Below are positions 33,948 through 43,146 of a stretch of DNA of 64,000 nt, piece after piece. Below the pieces are notes generated by a model. It ran no database searches and was not told the DNA's origin. It saw nothing but the letters and a program-made list of their open reading frames with translations. Position 1 is the first letter of the stretch; the number at the start of each line of letters is the position of its first letter. Position numbers and translations under genes: made by a program. This DNA is from Vibrio natriegens NBRC 15636 = ATCC 14048 = DSM 759 (GTDB lineage Bacteria; Pseudomonadota; Gammaproteobacteria; Enterobacterales; Vibrionaceae). The stretch spans positions 868,001-932,000 of the forward strand of contig NZ_CP141823.1 in NCBI RefSeq assembly GCF_035621455.1, given 5' to 3'.

Positions 33948-35573
33948 ATGGATATTAAAAAATTCTCAAAGACATTGCTTATTTCCTCTCTTTTTACCCC
34001 TGTCGTAACGATTTCTGCGTTTGCAGATGTCATACCTGAAGATGTTCAACTTGCCGCTGAGCAAGTTTTAGTGCGAGCGAATGATGCTGAAGCGGCCACT
34101 CTCGATCCGGCAAAAGCCGAAGGGATGCCAGAAATGCATATATTGCGAGACTTATTTGAAGGGTTGGTGATTCAAGATCGTGATGGCAATATTGTTCCTG
34201 GCGTCGCCCAGTCGTGGGAAACGAAAGACAACCAAACGTTTGTCTTCCATTTACGCAAAGACGCAAAATGGTCCAATGGTGATCCAGTAACGGCAGACGA
34301 TTTTGTGTATGCGTTAAGAAGGGCGGTTGATCCTCAATTGGCGTCACCAAATGTTTGGTATCTTGAAATGACAAGCATCAAGAACATTGTGGATGTCGCT
34401 GAAGGTAAGCTGCCAGTTGAAGAGTTAGGTGTTAAGGCTCTAGATAAATACACACTTCGTTTCGAGCTAGAAAGTAAAGTTCCGTACTTTGTGGCAATGA
34501 CAGGTCACACATCAATGATGCCTGTTCATAAATCGACAGTGGAGCAGGGTGGGAAACCATGGAGCGATCCGAAACAGTTTGTCGGTAATGGCGCATTTGT
34601 CCTTGATAAATGGGTAGTCAATGAACGCATTGAACTGAAGAAAAATCCTAATTATTGGGATGCAGACAATACGCATCTCACCAACGTAACTTACATCCCG
34701 TTTGAGAATCAAAATGCCTCGATTAATCGCTATGTGGTTGGCGAAGTAGACATCACTTCTGATGTACCAACACATATGGCACAGAAGCTAGAACAAGAAT
34801 ATCAGGATGCGTATACAGTGGTGCCATTATTGTGTACGTATTATTACGCGTTCAATACAACCCGTCCTCCGTTTGATGATGTGAGAGTCCGTCAGGCTGT
34901 GTCTTATTCAATCATGCGCGACGTCATTACCAATGGCGTTACCCAGGTTGGTAACTTACCCGCATACACGTTTGCTCACCAATATACGGCTGGTTTTGAT
35001 GCGACTCAACCGGACTACAGCAACTGGACACAGCAACAACGTGACGAAAAGGCTCGTCAGTTATTAGAAGAAGCGGGTTATGGAAAAGATAAGCCGCTCG
35101 ATTTTAAACTTCTTTACAACACCAGTGAGTCGAATAAAGCCATTGCTGTGGCTATTGCCTCTATGCTCAGTGATAACTTAGACGCGAAGGTAGAGTTGGA
35201 AAACCAAGAATGGAAATCTTATTTAGTGGCGCGCAAGCAAGGTAATTTTGATGTAATGCGTGCCTCATGGTGTGGAGATTACAATGAAGCATCGACATTC
35301 CTGAGTTTGTTAAGATCGGATTCCTCAGGGAACTTTGCGCGTTACCAAAGCCCTGAATACGACCAGGCGATGGACAACGCACTCGCGACCACAGACGATA
35401 AAAAACGTCAGGCGTACTACGATGAAGCCGAAAAATTGATTGCGGCAGATGTTCCTATCGCCCCAATTTACTATTACATGCAGGCGAGATTAGTGCGTCC
35501 CAACGTTGGTGGCTTTGCTAAAAACAACGTAGAAGGCCGAATTTACTCTAAAGACCTGTACATTAAGAAGTAA
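33948..35573 (+). CDS. Periplasmic oligopeptide-binding protein, MppA/OppA family
   Basis: A 541-residue SBP_bac_5 protein with a signal peptide (MDIKKFSKTLLISSLFTPVV... ending SAFA). Family blocks: EGMPEMHILRDLFEGLV, FHLRKDAKWSNGDPVTADDF, NPNYWDADNTHL and RQAVSYSIMRDVITNG. Its length matches E. coli MppA (537) and OppA (543). The divergent neighbour is mpaA and the next gene is a small MscS-like channel. In E. coli mppA lies near mpaA and beside the MscS-family gene ynaI, so the murein tripeptide-binding MppA is the favoured reading, but OppA-type specificity is not excluded. Confidence 0.85.
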   Translation: MDIKKFSKTLLISSLFTPVVTISAFADVIPEDVQLAAEQVLVRANDAEAATLDPAKAEGMPEMHILRDLFEGLVIQDRDGNIVPGVAQSWETKDNQTFVFHLRKDAKWSNGDPVTADDFVYALRRAVDPQLASPNVWYLEMTSIKNIVDVAEGKLPVEELGVKALDKYTLRFELESKVPYFVAMTGHTSMMPVHKSTVEQGGKPWSDPKQFVGNGAFVLDKWVVNERIELKKNPNYWDADNTHLTNVTYIPFENQNASINRYVVGEVDITSDVPTHMAQKLEQEYQDAYTVVPLLCTYYYAFNTTRPPFDDVRVRQAVSYSIMRDVITNGVTQVGNLPAYTFAHQYTAGFDATQPDYSNWTQQQRDEKARQLLEEAGYGKDKPLDFKLLYNTSESNKAIAVAIASMLSDNLDAKVELENQEWKSYLVARKQGNFDVMRASWCGDYNEASTFLSLLRSDSSGNFARYQSPEYDQAMDNALATTDDKKRQAYYDEAEKLIAADVPIAPIYYYMQARLVRPNVGGFAKNNVEGRIYSKDLYIKK

Positions 35574-35576
35574 AAA

Positions 35577-35611
35577 TAAAGCCCCGTAGAGCGAACTCTC
35601 GGGGCTTTAAT
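35577..35611. terminator. Terminator after the binding-protein gene
   Basis: The stem AAAGCCCCG / CGGGGCTTT with T residues on the right and A residues on the left. It may serve both converging genes. Confidence 0.85.
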
Positions 35612-35686
35612 TTTTATCACACTATTTTTCGTCGCAGACTGACTATCTGCTTCCCACGTCTAAAACCAACTTACTCGAGCACAGGG

Positions 35687-36277
35687 TTACTTTCTTCGGG
35701 TGTAAATTCGGGACTTGGCTTTAGCCGCGACAGGCTTGTTTCTGGCCAGTTTTAACACCGCTTTCTGTAATATTTGGTTGTTTGGATAAGTGATAAGGTT
35801 GCCGTTTTCGTGTTTGATCAACACATGAAACATGCTGATCTCTTGAATCTCACCGCTGATGTCTTCATCTTTATCGACGACTTTGATCCGATCCCCGACG
35901 CGATATGGAAATACGAAGAAGATCAAAAAGCTTGCGGTGATATTACTCAGTATCGACCATTGGGCAATAAACGCGACCCCCAGGACTGCAAATATGGAGG
36001 ATAGGAACAGCGATACATCACCGTATCCAATGCCAGTGACAATCGCAAAAGTGGATGCGGTCAGAAACAACAGTGCCACGTTAAAGCAACGCTGAATAAA
36101 GCTTAAGCGTGCCTTCTTTACCCCTTTCGATGAGGCTAGGTTTATGATGGCTCGGTTGGCAACTCTTTTCAGGATCCGATAAGTGATCAAGACAATGATG
36201 CCCATTAACACTTTATATCCAAGAGAGCCTTCGTTGAAATACTGGTTCACTTGATCTAATTGGATCCAATCATTCAT
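35687..36277 (-). CDS. Small MscS-family mechanosensitive channel
   Basis: A 196-residue protein with three membrane helices and a truncated C-terminal vestibule. The pore helix block is IFAVLGVAFIAQWSILSNITAS, shorter in Ala-Gly packing than MscS. The beta domain follows (FFVFPYRVGDRIKVVDKDED, then YPNNQILQKAV). It ends in a basic tail (AAKAKSRIYTRRK). Such short members act in osmotic release or stay cryptic. Confidence 0.85.
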   Translation of the reverse strand: MNDWIQLDQVNQYFNEGSLGYKVLMGIIVLITYRILKRVANRAIINLASSKGVKKARLSFIQRCFNVALLFLTASTFAIVTGIGYGDVSLFLSSIFAVLGVAFIAQWSILSNITASFLIFFVFPYRVGDRIKVVDKDEDISGEIQEISMFHVLIKHENGNLITYPNNQILQKAVLKLARNKPVAAKAKSRIYTRRK

Positions 36278-36571
36278 TTCTTCAACTCGCCTTTCTTCAA
36301 CTCGATGGTACTAACAAACGGCTGTTATAGCTGATTTTTTACTGTAAGTAATCACAATTTTTATCTTAGCTGGTCAACTTTGTCTCGTACTTGAATATGA
36401 CTTGATTTATCTCGCATATCTCAAATTGATGTGCCTATTGCGCACACTGAGAACCGGAATTCGCGCTTTTCTACTGCTAATCTAATAAGGTCAACAGACC
36501 CTAGTTATGACAGCAAGTTATCTCACTTGATTAACGAAGCGAGGGTGCTTAGATCTGCGAGGTGGAATAAG

Positions 36572-36682
36572 ATGAGGCATATGGAAGAAGATGAAAAAGC
36601 GATTATGATGTTGGCTGTTATTGTTGGCTTCGTGCTTATCTGGGTATTCTTGGAAGAGGTGAACTATTTCGGGTTCAGATAG
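36572..36682 (+). CDS. Small single-pass membrane protein, 36 aa
   Basis: ATG with GAGGTGGAATAAG upstream. The peptide starts MRHMEEDEKAIMM and has one hydrophobic helix (LAVIVGFVLIWVFL) before a short aromatic tail. A GTG-start extension of 47 residues is possible but has no clear ribosome site. A GC-rich hairpin follows its stop by 6 bp. No family recognised. Confidence 0.42.
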   Translation: MRHMEEDEKAIMMLAVIVGFVLIWVFLEEVNYFGFR

Positions 36683-36687
36683 AGCGA

Positions 36688-36716
36688 GCCCCGTAAACAG
36701 TCGGTGTTTAAGGGGC
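36688..36716. terminator. Hairpin between the 36-aa gene and lapB
   Basis: GCCCC-G-TAAACA / TGTTTA-A-GGGGC with one mismatch and no strong T run on the right. It probably terminates one or both converging transcripts. Confidence 0.5.
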
Positions 36717-36728
36717 GATATTGGCACG

Positions 36729-38843
36729 TTAACTTACTGCACGCACTTTACCTTGTTTCAAATCGCTCAGTACCTGAGCTTTTGGACCATCTGCAATAAT
36801 GCTGCCTTTTTCTAAAACGATAACCCTATCAACGATATCAAGCATTGCGGTCTTGTGAGTGATAAAAATCAACGTCTCATTCTCTTTCAACTGGGCTAAC
36901 TGATGCTTTATGTGCATTTCAGAGCGGTTATCCATGGCGCTTGTCGGTTCATCCATCAGTAAGACCGGAGGATGCCCTAACAGAGCCCTGGCGATGGTAA
37001 CGGCCTGACGTTGCCCACCTGATAGCATTGCACCACCTTCACCTACCTGACGCTCCAGACCGGCCGGATCCGACTGAGTAAATGCAGTCACTCCAGCACG
37101 ATTAGCGGCATCCATAACATCACGGTCATCGGTGAGAGGGCGTCCGAGCGTAATGTTATCGCGTATTGAACCGAAGAATAGAGTTGGATCTTGTGGTACG
37201 CAGCCGATATTGCGCCTTATATCGACGTGATGAAGCTGAGCAATATCGGTGTCATCAATGCGCACATGTCCCTCTGTAGGCTGATATAGCCCCATGATAA
37301 GACGTTCTAATGTTGTTTTTCCTGAGCCTATACGCCCGATGATCGCGACTTTCTCACCAGGGTTGATGGTCAGGCTCAAATCACGAATCGATGCGACAGG
37401 CGAGTTAGGGTAGTAGAAGGTGACACGTTCAAGTTCAATTTTACCCTGAACAATAGGGCGGTGAATGTAACGCTTTCCTTCTTCTTGCTCATCCGGCATC
37501 TCCATGACCTGATTAATGATGGTCATTGAAGACTTCGCTTGATTGTAGCGTGTCGACAGCAAAGAAAGCTGAATCATCGGGCTGATGGCGCGTCCACTCA
37601 GCATCGTCGCAGCGATTAAGCCCCCCATGGTTAACTCTCCTTCTGCAATCAGGTAAACGCCGAGAATGACCATACCGACATTACTACTTTGCTGCACAAA
37701 GCTTGCTGAGTTTTGAATGCTGTCCGTGATACGGCGGCTTTTAATATTCCAGTTTGCCATGTGTGCTACGGCTTCTTCCCAACGATATTGGAATTGGCTT
37801 TGCGCACTGAGCATTTTTACGGTTTCGATACCGGAGAGGCTTTCAATTAAGTTGGCGTATTTTTGCGAAGCGAGTCGCGACCCTTCTTCTATCGAGCGTC
37901 TCAACGGCTTTTGAATTATCAGCGAGTGAATAACCAAAATAATGACACCGACCAAAGGGACGAATACGAGGTTACCTGTCATTAACCAAATGATGACTAA
38001 GAACAGAATTGCGAAAGGTAAGTCGATGAGGGCGCTAACGGTTGCTGATGTGAAGAATTCACGAATAGATTCAAATTCCTGTAGATGGCGAGCAAAAGCG
38101 CCAACCGAAGGAGGTTTGGATTCCATTCGAATTCCCATCACTTTGCTAAACAGTTTCGAGGAAATCAGAATGTCAGATTTTTTACCCGCGACATCGATGA
38201 AGTAGTTACGTAATGTCTTGAGAATAAAATCAAATAAGAAGACAACAAATACACCACTTGCCAGTACCCATAGGGTTTCAAAGGCAAGGTTAGGGATCAC
38301 TTTGTCGTACACCAAGCGCGTAAACATTGGTGCAGCGATGGCAAAAATATTGATCAGTAGCGAGGCAATAAATACATCACGGTAAATGCGTTTTGATTGC
38401 CATAAAGTCGACCAAAACCAGTGTCCTTGATTGGTTTTGAGTACCTCTGGCGAGCGTTCATCAAAACGGAACTGTTTTTTGACCAGGAAGTAGCGCCCGG
38501 CGTATTGCTGAAGTAAGTCTGGTAGTGAAATGGAGATAGGCACCATTCCACTTTCTAAGGTGGTGATTTCCGCTTCTTGTGTCTCTGGGTTAAGACTATT
38601 TAAAACACAAGAATCACCACCTTTCAGAACTAATATTGCTGGCAGTATCAAGCTGGAGATATTCTCCAGCTCTCCACGGTTTTCTTTGGCGACCAACCCG
38701 GCTCTCTCTGCTGCTCTGGGAAGCAGAAACGGAGTCAGCCTGCCTTCAGAGAGCGGCAATCCGTTAACAAGTGCTTCCGGCGAGTTAGCTAATCCATAGT
38801 AACGGCTAACGTAGATCAGCGAATTCAGCAAAGGGTCTTTCAT
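36729..38843 (-). CDS. lapB: Type I secretion ABC transporter LapB
   Basis: A 704-residue transporter. The N-terminal 120 residues form a C39-like domain without the catalytic cysteine, as in LapB/HlyB-type exporters. Six membrane helices follow, then an ATPase domain with Walker A IGRIGSGKTTLERL, signature LSGGQRQAVTIARAL and Walker B VLLMDEPTSAMD. It energises export of a giant RTX adhesin together with LapC. It is the last gene of the lapC-lapG-lapD-lapB run. The adhesin and the outer-membrane TolC-type partner are not in this window. Confidence 0.92.
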   Translation of the reverse strand: MKDPLLNSLIYVSRYYGLANSPEALVNGLPLSEGRLTPFLLPRAAERAGLVAKENRGELENISSLILPAILVLKGGDSCVLNSLNPETQEAEITTLESGMVPISISLPDLLQQYAGRYFLVKKQFRFDERSPEVLKTNQGHWFWSTLWQSKRIYRDVFIASLLINIFAIAAPMFTRLVYDKVIPNLAFETLWVLASGVFVVFLFDFILKTLRNYFIDVAGKKSDILISSKLFSKVMGIRMESKPPSVGAFARHLQEFESIREFFTSATVSALIDLPFAILFLVIIWLMTGNLVFVPLVGVIILVIHSLIIQKPLRRSIEEGSRLASQKYANLIESLSGIETVKMLSAQSQFQYRWEEAVAHMANWNIKSRRITDSIQNSASFVQQSSNVGMVILGVYLIAEGELTMGGLIAATMLSGRAISPMIQLSLLSTRYNQAKSSMTIINQVMEMPDEQEEGKRYIHRPIVQGKIELERVTFYYPNSPVASIRDLSLTINPGEKVAIIGRIGSGKTTLERLIMGLYQPTEGHVRIDDTDIAQLHHVDIRRNIGCVPQDPTLFFGSIRDNITLGRPLTDDRDVMDAANRAGVTAFTQSDPAGLERQVGEGGAMLSGGQRQAVTIARALLGHPPVLLMDEPTSAMDNRSEMHIKHQLAQLKENETLIFITHKTAMLDIVDRVIVLEKGSIIADGPKAQVLSDLKQGKVRAVS

Positions 38844-38857
38844 CGTAGTTGAACCTT

Positions 38858-40771
38858 CTATTCTTTGTCGACAATAAATCCTTGGAATACTTCAACAAAA
38901 TGTTCAGCAAGGAAATCCAACTGGATTTGAGTCTCGATACGCGACGCAATGGTCGTGATACCTAAGTTGTGCGCGGTACGAGAGATCGAAGTCAGCGTAA
39001 ATTTCTGTTTTTCATCGTGCAGATTATGCGTAAACAAGTAATCGAGTTTCACGTAATTTGGACGGAACTCCTGAATGTACTCCAGAGACTGGAAATTTCG
39101 ACCGTAATTATCCACACCGAATATTGCCCCCGCTTGACGAATAGCATTACACAACAGGGCGGTATGGTGAGGATTCTCAATAAAGCACTCTTCTGGAATC
39201 TCAAAGTGTAGCTTAGGCGCGACTTCAGGGTGTTTTTCCAGCATGCTCGTTGTCCAGCGAATAAACGAAGGCTGAGATAAACTACTTTGCGCAATGTTGA
39301 TCGCGACAGGATCGGTGATGTCTCCACGCTCTAGCATGTTGATCATTGACTCGATCACGTACTGATCGAAAATGTTGGTCGCTTCTAGCTGCTCAAGCGC
39401 GAATAAGTATTGGTTCGCACGGAACGTTTCGCCATCTTTTTCAATACTTGAAAAGACTTCACTGTGGAATACTTTACCCCATGTATTTTTAGCAGCCTGA
39501 AAACGGAATTGGATCCAGTCACTGTGAATCGCTTCTTCAACCAAAGCTTTCCACTGCTGTTTACCCATCAGGTTAGATGGGGAATCGCTGCCGATAAATC
39601 CGTAAGGCTTATCTGGCTGAGCTTTTGCCTTGGACAGGGCATTATCGACCATTGATAGAATTTCAGAGTGGGTTTTATGCTCTTTACTATGGGCAACACC
39701 AAGTGCTGCTTTCGGTTTAGCAAGACCCGTTGGGTCGGTGTTTAACCCATTCACACAGTTAACGATGCTGTCGGCCATAAGACGAAGTTCACTTTCATCC
39801 ATATGAGGGAAGAGAAGACCGAATTCGTCACTCGATAGGCGAGCAATCGTCGCTCCCGAAACATCGATGGTATTTTTAAGGCGTTGAGAAAGCTCTTTTA
39901 CGTGCGCATCAGCGCGTTGGTAATCTTTCGTTTCGTAAATATCGCCAATATATTCGGCATGGAGTAGCGCGATACCACCTTGTGTTTCTTCTGCTAGCCA
40001 TTGATCAACCTGGTTCATATAAAACGAGCGGTTCCCCAACTTGGATATTGGATCGAGGTAAGCCTGAGCGCGCAAACGCTGTGCTTCTTTCGCCTGTTCT
40101 TTAAAAGACAGCTCAATTTGAGCCGACATGGTGTTGATACCATCAACGACAGCAATCAGGTCTTTGGTTTTAGGGCGGGTAAGCGGTTCTCCAAACTGAT
40201 TATTCGCGATGTCATGCATTTTCTGTACGATTGCCGCCAACGGTCTGAGTGAACGTCGTAAAATGTAGGAGATAGCAATCAAACCTGCCAGAAAGAGAAG
40301 ACTGAATGCAGATAACAGACCAATGAATCCTTTCCATAGTTGTTCATAGGCAGCGCCAGGGTGGCTGATAATCTCAACTTCGGCAAGCTGCATCCAACCG
40401 CTGGTCACCACACGTTTATCATGAATCGCTTTAAAGAGATTTAAGTTGATAAACCATTGTGGCACTGAGCTTGGTTTGATTGGGTAAGAACGTACGATCT
40501 GGTAATCTGAGTCAAGCGATGTCAGACGAACAACGGAATAGGTGCTGCCATCAAATAGCGCATTAATGACCGACTCAACGGCAACCTTATCTTTGTCTTT
40601 TAGGTAAGGAGCTAATGCCAAACCGACAGTATTGATGGTGTTGTTGACCTCTGAACGCTGCTGTTGCTCCAGACTGGTTCGAGTAGTATTGAATTCGATT
40701 ACGAGTACTGATGCCATCAAGAGTACAAAGACCGTAACCATTCCCACTACTAGCTTCTTATATAGGGTCAT
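38858..40771 (-). CDS. lapD: c-di-GMP receptor LapD
   Basis: A 637-residue inner-membrane protein: helix, periplasmic domain (about 30-150), second helix, HAMP (RRSLRPLAAIVQKMHDIANN), GGDEF domain and EAL domain. Both catalytic motifs are degenerate: the GGDEF site reads SSDEF and the EAL position reads EVF, so it should bind c-di-GMP without making or degrading it. When bound, LapD holds the protease LapG and keeps the adhesin on the surface. A GTG nine bases upstream overlaps the lapG stop and is an alternative start. Confidence 0.92.
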   Translation of the reverse strand: MTLYKKLVVGMVTVFVLLMASVLVIEFNTTRTSLEQQQRSEVNNTINTVGLALAPYLKDKDKVAVESVINALFDGSTYSVVRLTSLDSDYQIVRSYPIKPSSVPQWFINLNLFKAIHDKRVVTSGWMQLAEVEIISHPGAAYEQLWKGFIGLLSAFSLLFLAGLIAISYILRRSLRPLAAIVQKMHDIANNQFGEPLTRPKTKDLIAVVDGINTMSAQIELSFKEQAKEAQRLRAQAYLDPISKLGNRSFYMNQVDQWLAEETQGGIALLHAEYIGDIYETKDYQRADAHVKELSQRLKNTIDVSGATIARLSSDEFGLLFPHMDESELRLMADSIVNCVNGLNTDPTGLAKPKAALGVAHSKEHKTHSEILSMVDNALSKAKAQPDKPYGFIGSDSPSNLMGKQQWKALVEEAIHSDWIQFRFQAAKNTWGKVFHSEVFSSIEKDGETFRANQYLFALEQLEATNIFDQYVIESMINMLERGDITDPVAINIAQSSLSQPSFIRWTTSMLEKHPEVAPKLHFEIPEECFIENPHHTALLCNAIRQAGAIFGVDNYGRNFQSLEYIQEFRPNYVKLDYLFTHNLHDEKQKFTLTSISRTAHNLGITTIASRIETQIQLDFLAEHFVEVFQGFIVDKE

Positions 40772-40776
40772 GTTTT

Positions 40777-41460
40777 TCACTCGTCATATTTAATTTTAGG
40801 TTTTTTTAACTGCAACTTACGTTCGCGCGAGCGTAAGTCATTCCAAAGGCTCAAACGTGAGGCTTTCCCTGCCAGTTCTCCGTTTCCAGCAGAAGATTTT
40901 ATTAACCACAGGTTTGTACCATTAAAGCTGTAAATCGGTAGCAAGTCGCGGCGCTTAGAGGCTCTGACAATTTCTGCATTTAGGTTGTCGAGAATAAGCG
41001 GCTCTGCACTGGCCGTCGGGTAATAGGCCAACACCATATGAAACTGATTTAGTTCTATGGCTTTAACGTACACCAAACGCATCTTAGAGTCAGGCACACC
41101 CAGTTCAAGTAATGAGAAATACTTCGCAATGGTAAAATCTTCACAGTCTCCAGCATTACTTCCTAAGAATTCGAGGGGCGTTGCCCAGTAATCCGACGTA
41201 CCCCAAAGCTTTTTGTCATCAACGAAATACAATTGATTAAAAAAGCGGTTAACACCTGCGAGTTTCTCTCGGGTATCCACATGGCTTAGTTCAGTCAGTG
41301 TGTTTCTCCACGTACTGACACGCACTCCGGCTCGTTGGCCGTACACTGCCGTGACTCTATCGACCCATTGTTGCTCTTCTTTGTTTAACGCACCTGTTTG
41401 GAGCGAAAGACAACTTAAGCTAAATAGTAATGTGACTTTACGTGTAAAAATGGGTTGCAT
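40777..41460 (-). CDS. lapG: Periplasmic adhesin protease LapG
   Basis: A 227-residue transglutaminase-like cysteine protease (DUF920/BTLCP) with a signal peptide ending near LQTGA. The catalytic triad is visible: Cys in SNAGDCEDFTIAK, His in ELNQFHMVLAYY and Asp in LILDNLNAE. LapG cuts the N-terminal anchor of the adhesin when c-di-GMP falls; the Asp/Glu residues near the Cys are part of its calcium site. The stop overlaps the lapD start region, so the pair is coupled. Confidence 0.92.
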   Translation of the reverse strand: MQPIFTRKVTLLFSLSCLSLQTGALNKEEQQWVDRVTAVYGQRAGVRVSTWRNTLTELSHVDTREKLAGVNRFFNQLYFVDDKKLWGTSDYWATPLEFLGSNAGDCEDFTIAKYFSLLELGVPDSKMRLVYVKAIELNQFHMVLAYYPTASAEPLILDNLNAEIVRASKRRDLLPIYSFNGTNLWLIKSSAGNGELAGKASRLSLWNDLRSRERKLQLKKPKIKYDE

Positions 41461-41585
41461 ATTAGATTTACGTCACAAGTGTACTCTTATAATGAGTTCG
41501 TCTGTGAGAAATAATTACTTTTTATTTAACAACTTACAAACTCATCGTTGCAAATTCAGTATGAAGTCAGAGTGCCACGTGTCGT

Positions 41586-42977
41586 CTACTCCTTTAACGC
41601 ATTGGTTTTGGCTTTCAAAATAGGCTCAAGCAAATATTCCAAAACGGTTCTCTTGCCGGTAATGATATCGACGGATGCGGTCATGCCGGGAATAATCGGT
41701 AAATCGGCACCCTGGCCAAAGTTAGTTTTGTCTGTGCGTACCCGGACAATATAAAAGCTGTTGCCTTCGTCATCCTGGGTAGTATCTGCGCTGATATGCT
41801 CGAGCTCGCCTTCCAAACCACCGTACTTGGTAAAGTCATAAGCGGTAAATTTTACAATGGCATGCAGGTCCGGGCGCAGAAATGCGATGTCTTTCGGGGC
41901 AATTTTGGCTTCAACCAAAAGGGTATCTTCAGTTGGAACAATCTCGACGATATCCATTCCTGGCTGAATAACACCGCCAACGGTATTAACGTAAAGGGTT
42001 TTTATTTTTCCTGTCACTGGCGAGTTGACCACGGTGCGATTGACTCGATCTTCCAAGCCAACGGCTGATTCAACTAACTCTGAAAGTTGGTCTTGTGCAT
42101 TATTGAGTTTTTCTTGTTGCTCTGAGCGGAACTGTAATGCGACATCGATACGTTTGAGCATGGCTTCTCTCAACGCGGACTTGAGTACCGGAATTTTCAG
42201 TTCGCTAGACGTCATTTCACGGCGAGTATCATTAACCTGACGCTGTAGTTTAAGTAGTTCAATACGCGGTACCACCCCTTCGTCGGCTAAAGGTTTGGTG
42301 ATATCGAGCTCTTTACGCACATATTGATAGCTTTGACGTAAGTTTCTCACGCGGGCTTCTATCTCGACGAGATCTTGCTGCTTTTGCTGGACTTGTTGAT
42401 CGATAACTGACAGTTGGTTACGCAGGTTATCTAAGTTTTCACGGTATTCCGCTTTTTGACGCTGTGCCAATTGTGGTTGTTTTTCTTCTAATAGGGGGGG
42501 AAAGGTGAGTTTGCCATAATCCAGAACGACACTCTGTTTCCAGTTGTCCGTATCGAAATCTCGATTGACTTCCACACTGCTGATCGAGGCTGAAAGCTGA
42601 AGAACGGAAGCCGTTAAGTTCGCGACCTGCTGTTCTCGTTCACGAAAATCAGAGCGAAATCGGGTGTCGTCAATTAACAGGAGTTGTTGACCTTTTTCGA
42701 CCAGCTGACCTTCTTTCACCAAAATTTCTTTGACCAAGCCGCCCTCTAGGTTTTGGACGACCTGAATTTGAGAAGAAGGAATGACCTTGCCCTGGCCAAC
42801 GGTCACTTTATCTATTTTTGCCCAAGAGGCCCATCCAATAGCGGCAATGAAAAAAAACATCATCACCCAAAGCATCAAGCGTGCGCTACTGGGGGTATTA
42901 AGAAGCAAAGCTGCGGTTTTATCGTCGACAAAATCCAGTTCATCAGTGCTGAGTTTGCTGTAGTTGTTTTGGCCCAT
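41586..42977 (-). CDS. lapC: Type I secretion membrane-fusion protein LapC (HlyD family)
   Basis: A 463-residue HlyD-type protein: one N-terminal helix (LMLWVMMFFFIAAIGWASWA), a lipoyl/barrel-sandwich half (GQGKVIPSSQIQVVQNLEGG), a long coiled coil (about 100-300), then the second half and C-terminal beta domain. The ATG used has CAGGGA upstream; a GTG one codon earlier is possible. It bridges LapB to the outer membrane channel. It starts a run separated by 166 bp from the kinase-regulator pair upstream. Confidence 0.92.
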   Translation of the reverse strand: MGQNNYSKLSTDELDFVDDKTAALLLNTPSSARLMLWVMMFFFIAAIGWASWAKIDKVTVGQGKVIPSSQIQVVQNLEGGLVKEILVKEGQLVEKGQQLLLIDDTRFRSDFREREQQVANLTASVLQLSASISSVEVNRDFDTDNWKQSVVLDYGKLTFPPLLEEKQPQLAQRQKAEYRENLDNLRNQLSVIDQQVQQKQQDLVEIEARVRNLRQSYQYVRKELDITKPLADEGVVPRIELLKLQRQVNDTRREMTSSELKIPVLKSALREAMLKRIDVALQFRSEQQEKLNNAQDQLSELVESAVGLEDRVNRTVVNSPVTGKIKTLYVNTVGGVIQPGMDIVEIVPTEDTLLVEAKIAPKDIAFLRPDLHAIVKFTAYDFTKYGGLEGELEHISADTTQDDEGNSFYIVRVRTDKTNFGQGADLPIIPGMTASVDIITGKRTVLEYLLEPILKAKTNALKE

Positions 42978-43146
42978 CACATTCCCTGATCACAATGGCT
43001 CATTATATTTTTGATCTAATTACTGTTCAGTCTTATGCGTTTGTTCTCGTTTTGCTTCGACTGAATCAATGTGTAGGGATTGTCTCCCCCTGTTAATCAC
43101 CCAACGTTATACCGTTCTCCGTGTGGCACGGGCGCTGCTTCCGTCT

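Noticed and set aside
36333..36347. TTTTACTGTAAG near the small channel gene
   Set aside because: It lacks the CA of the left arm of the centromere motif and is only a partial match.
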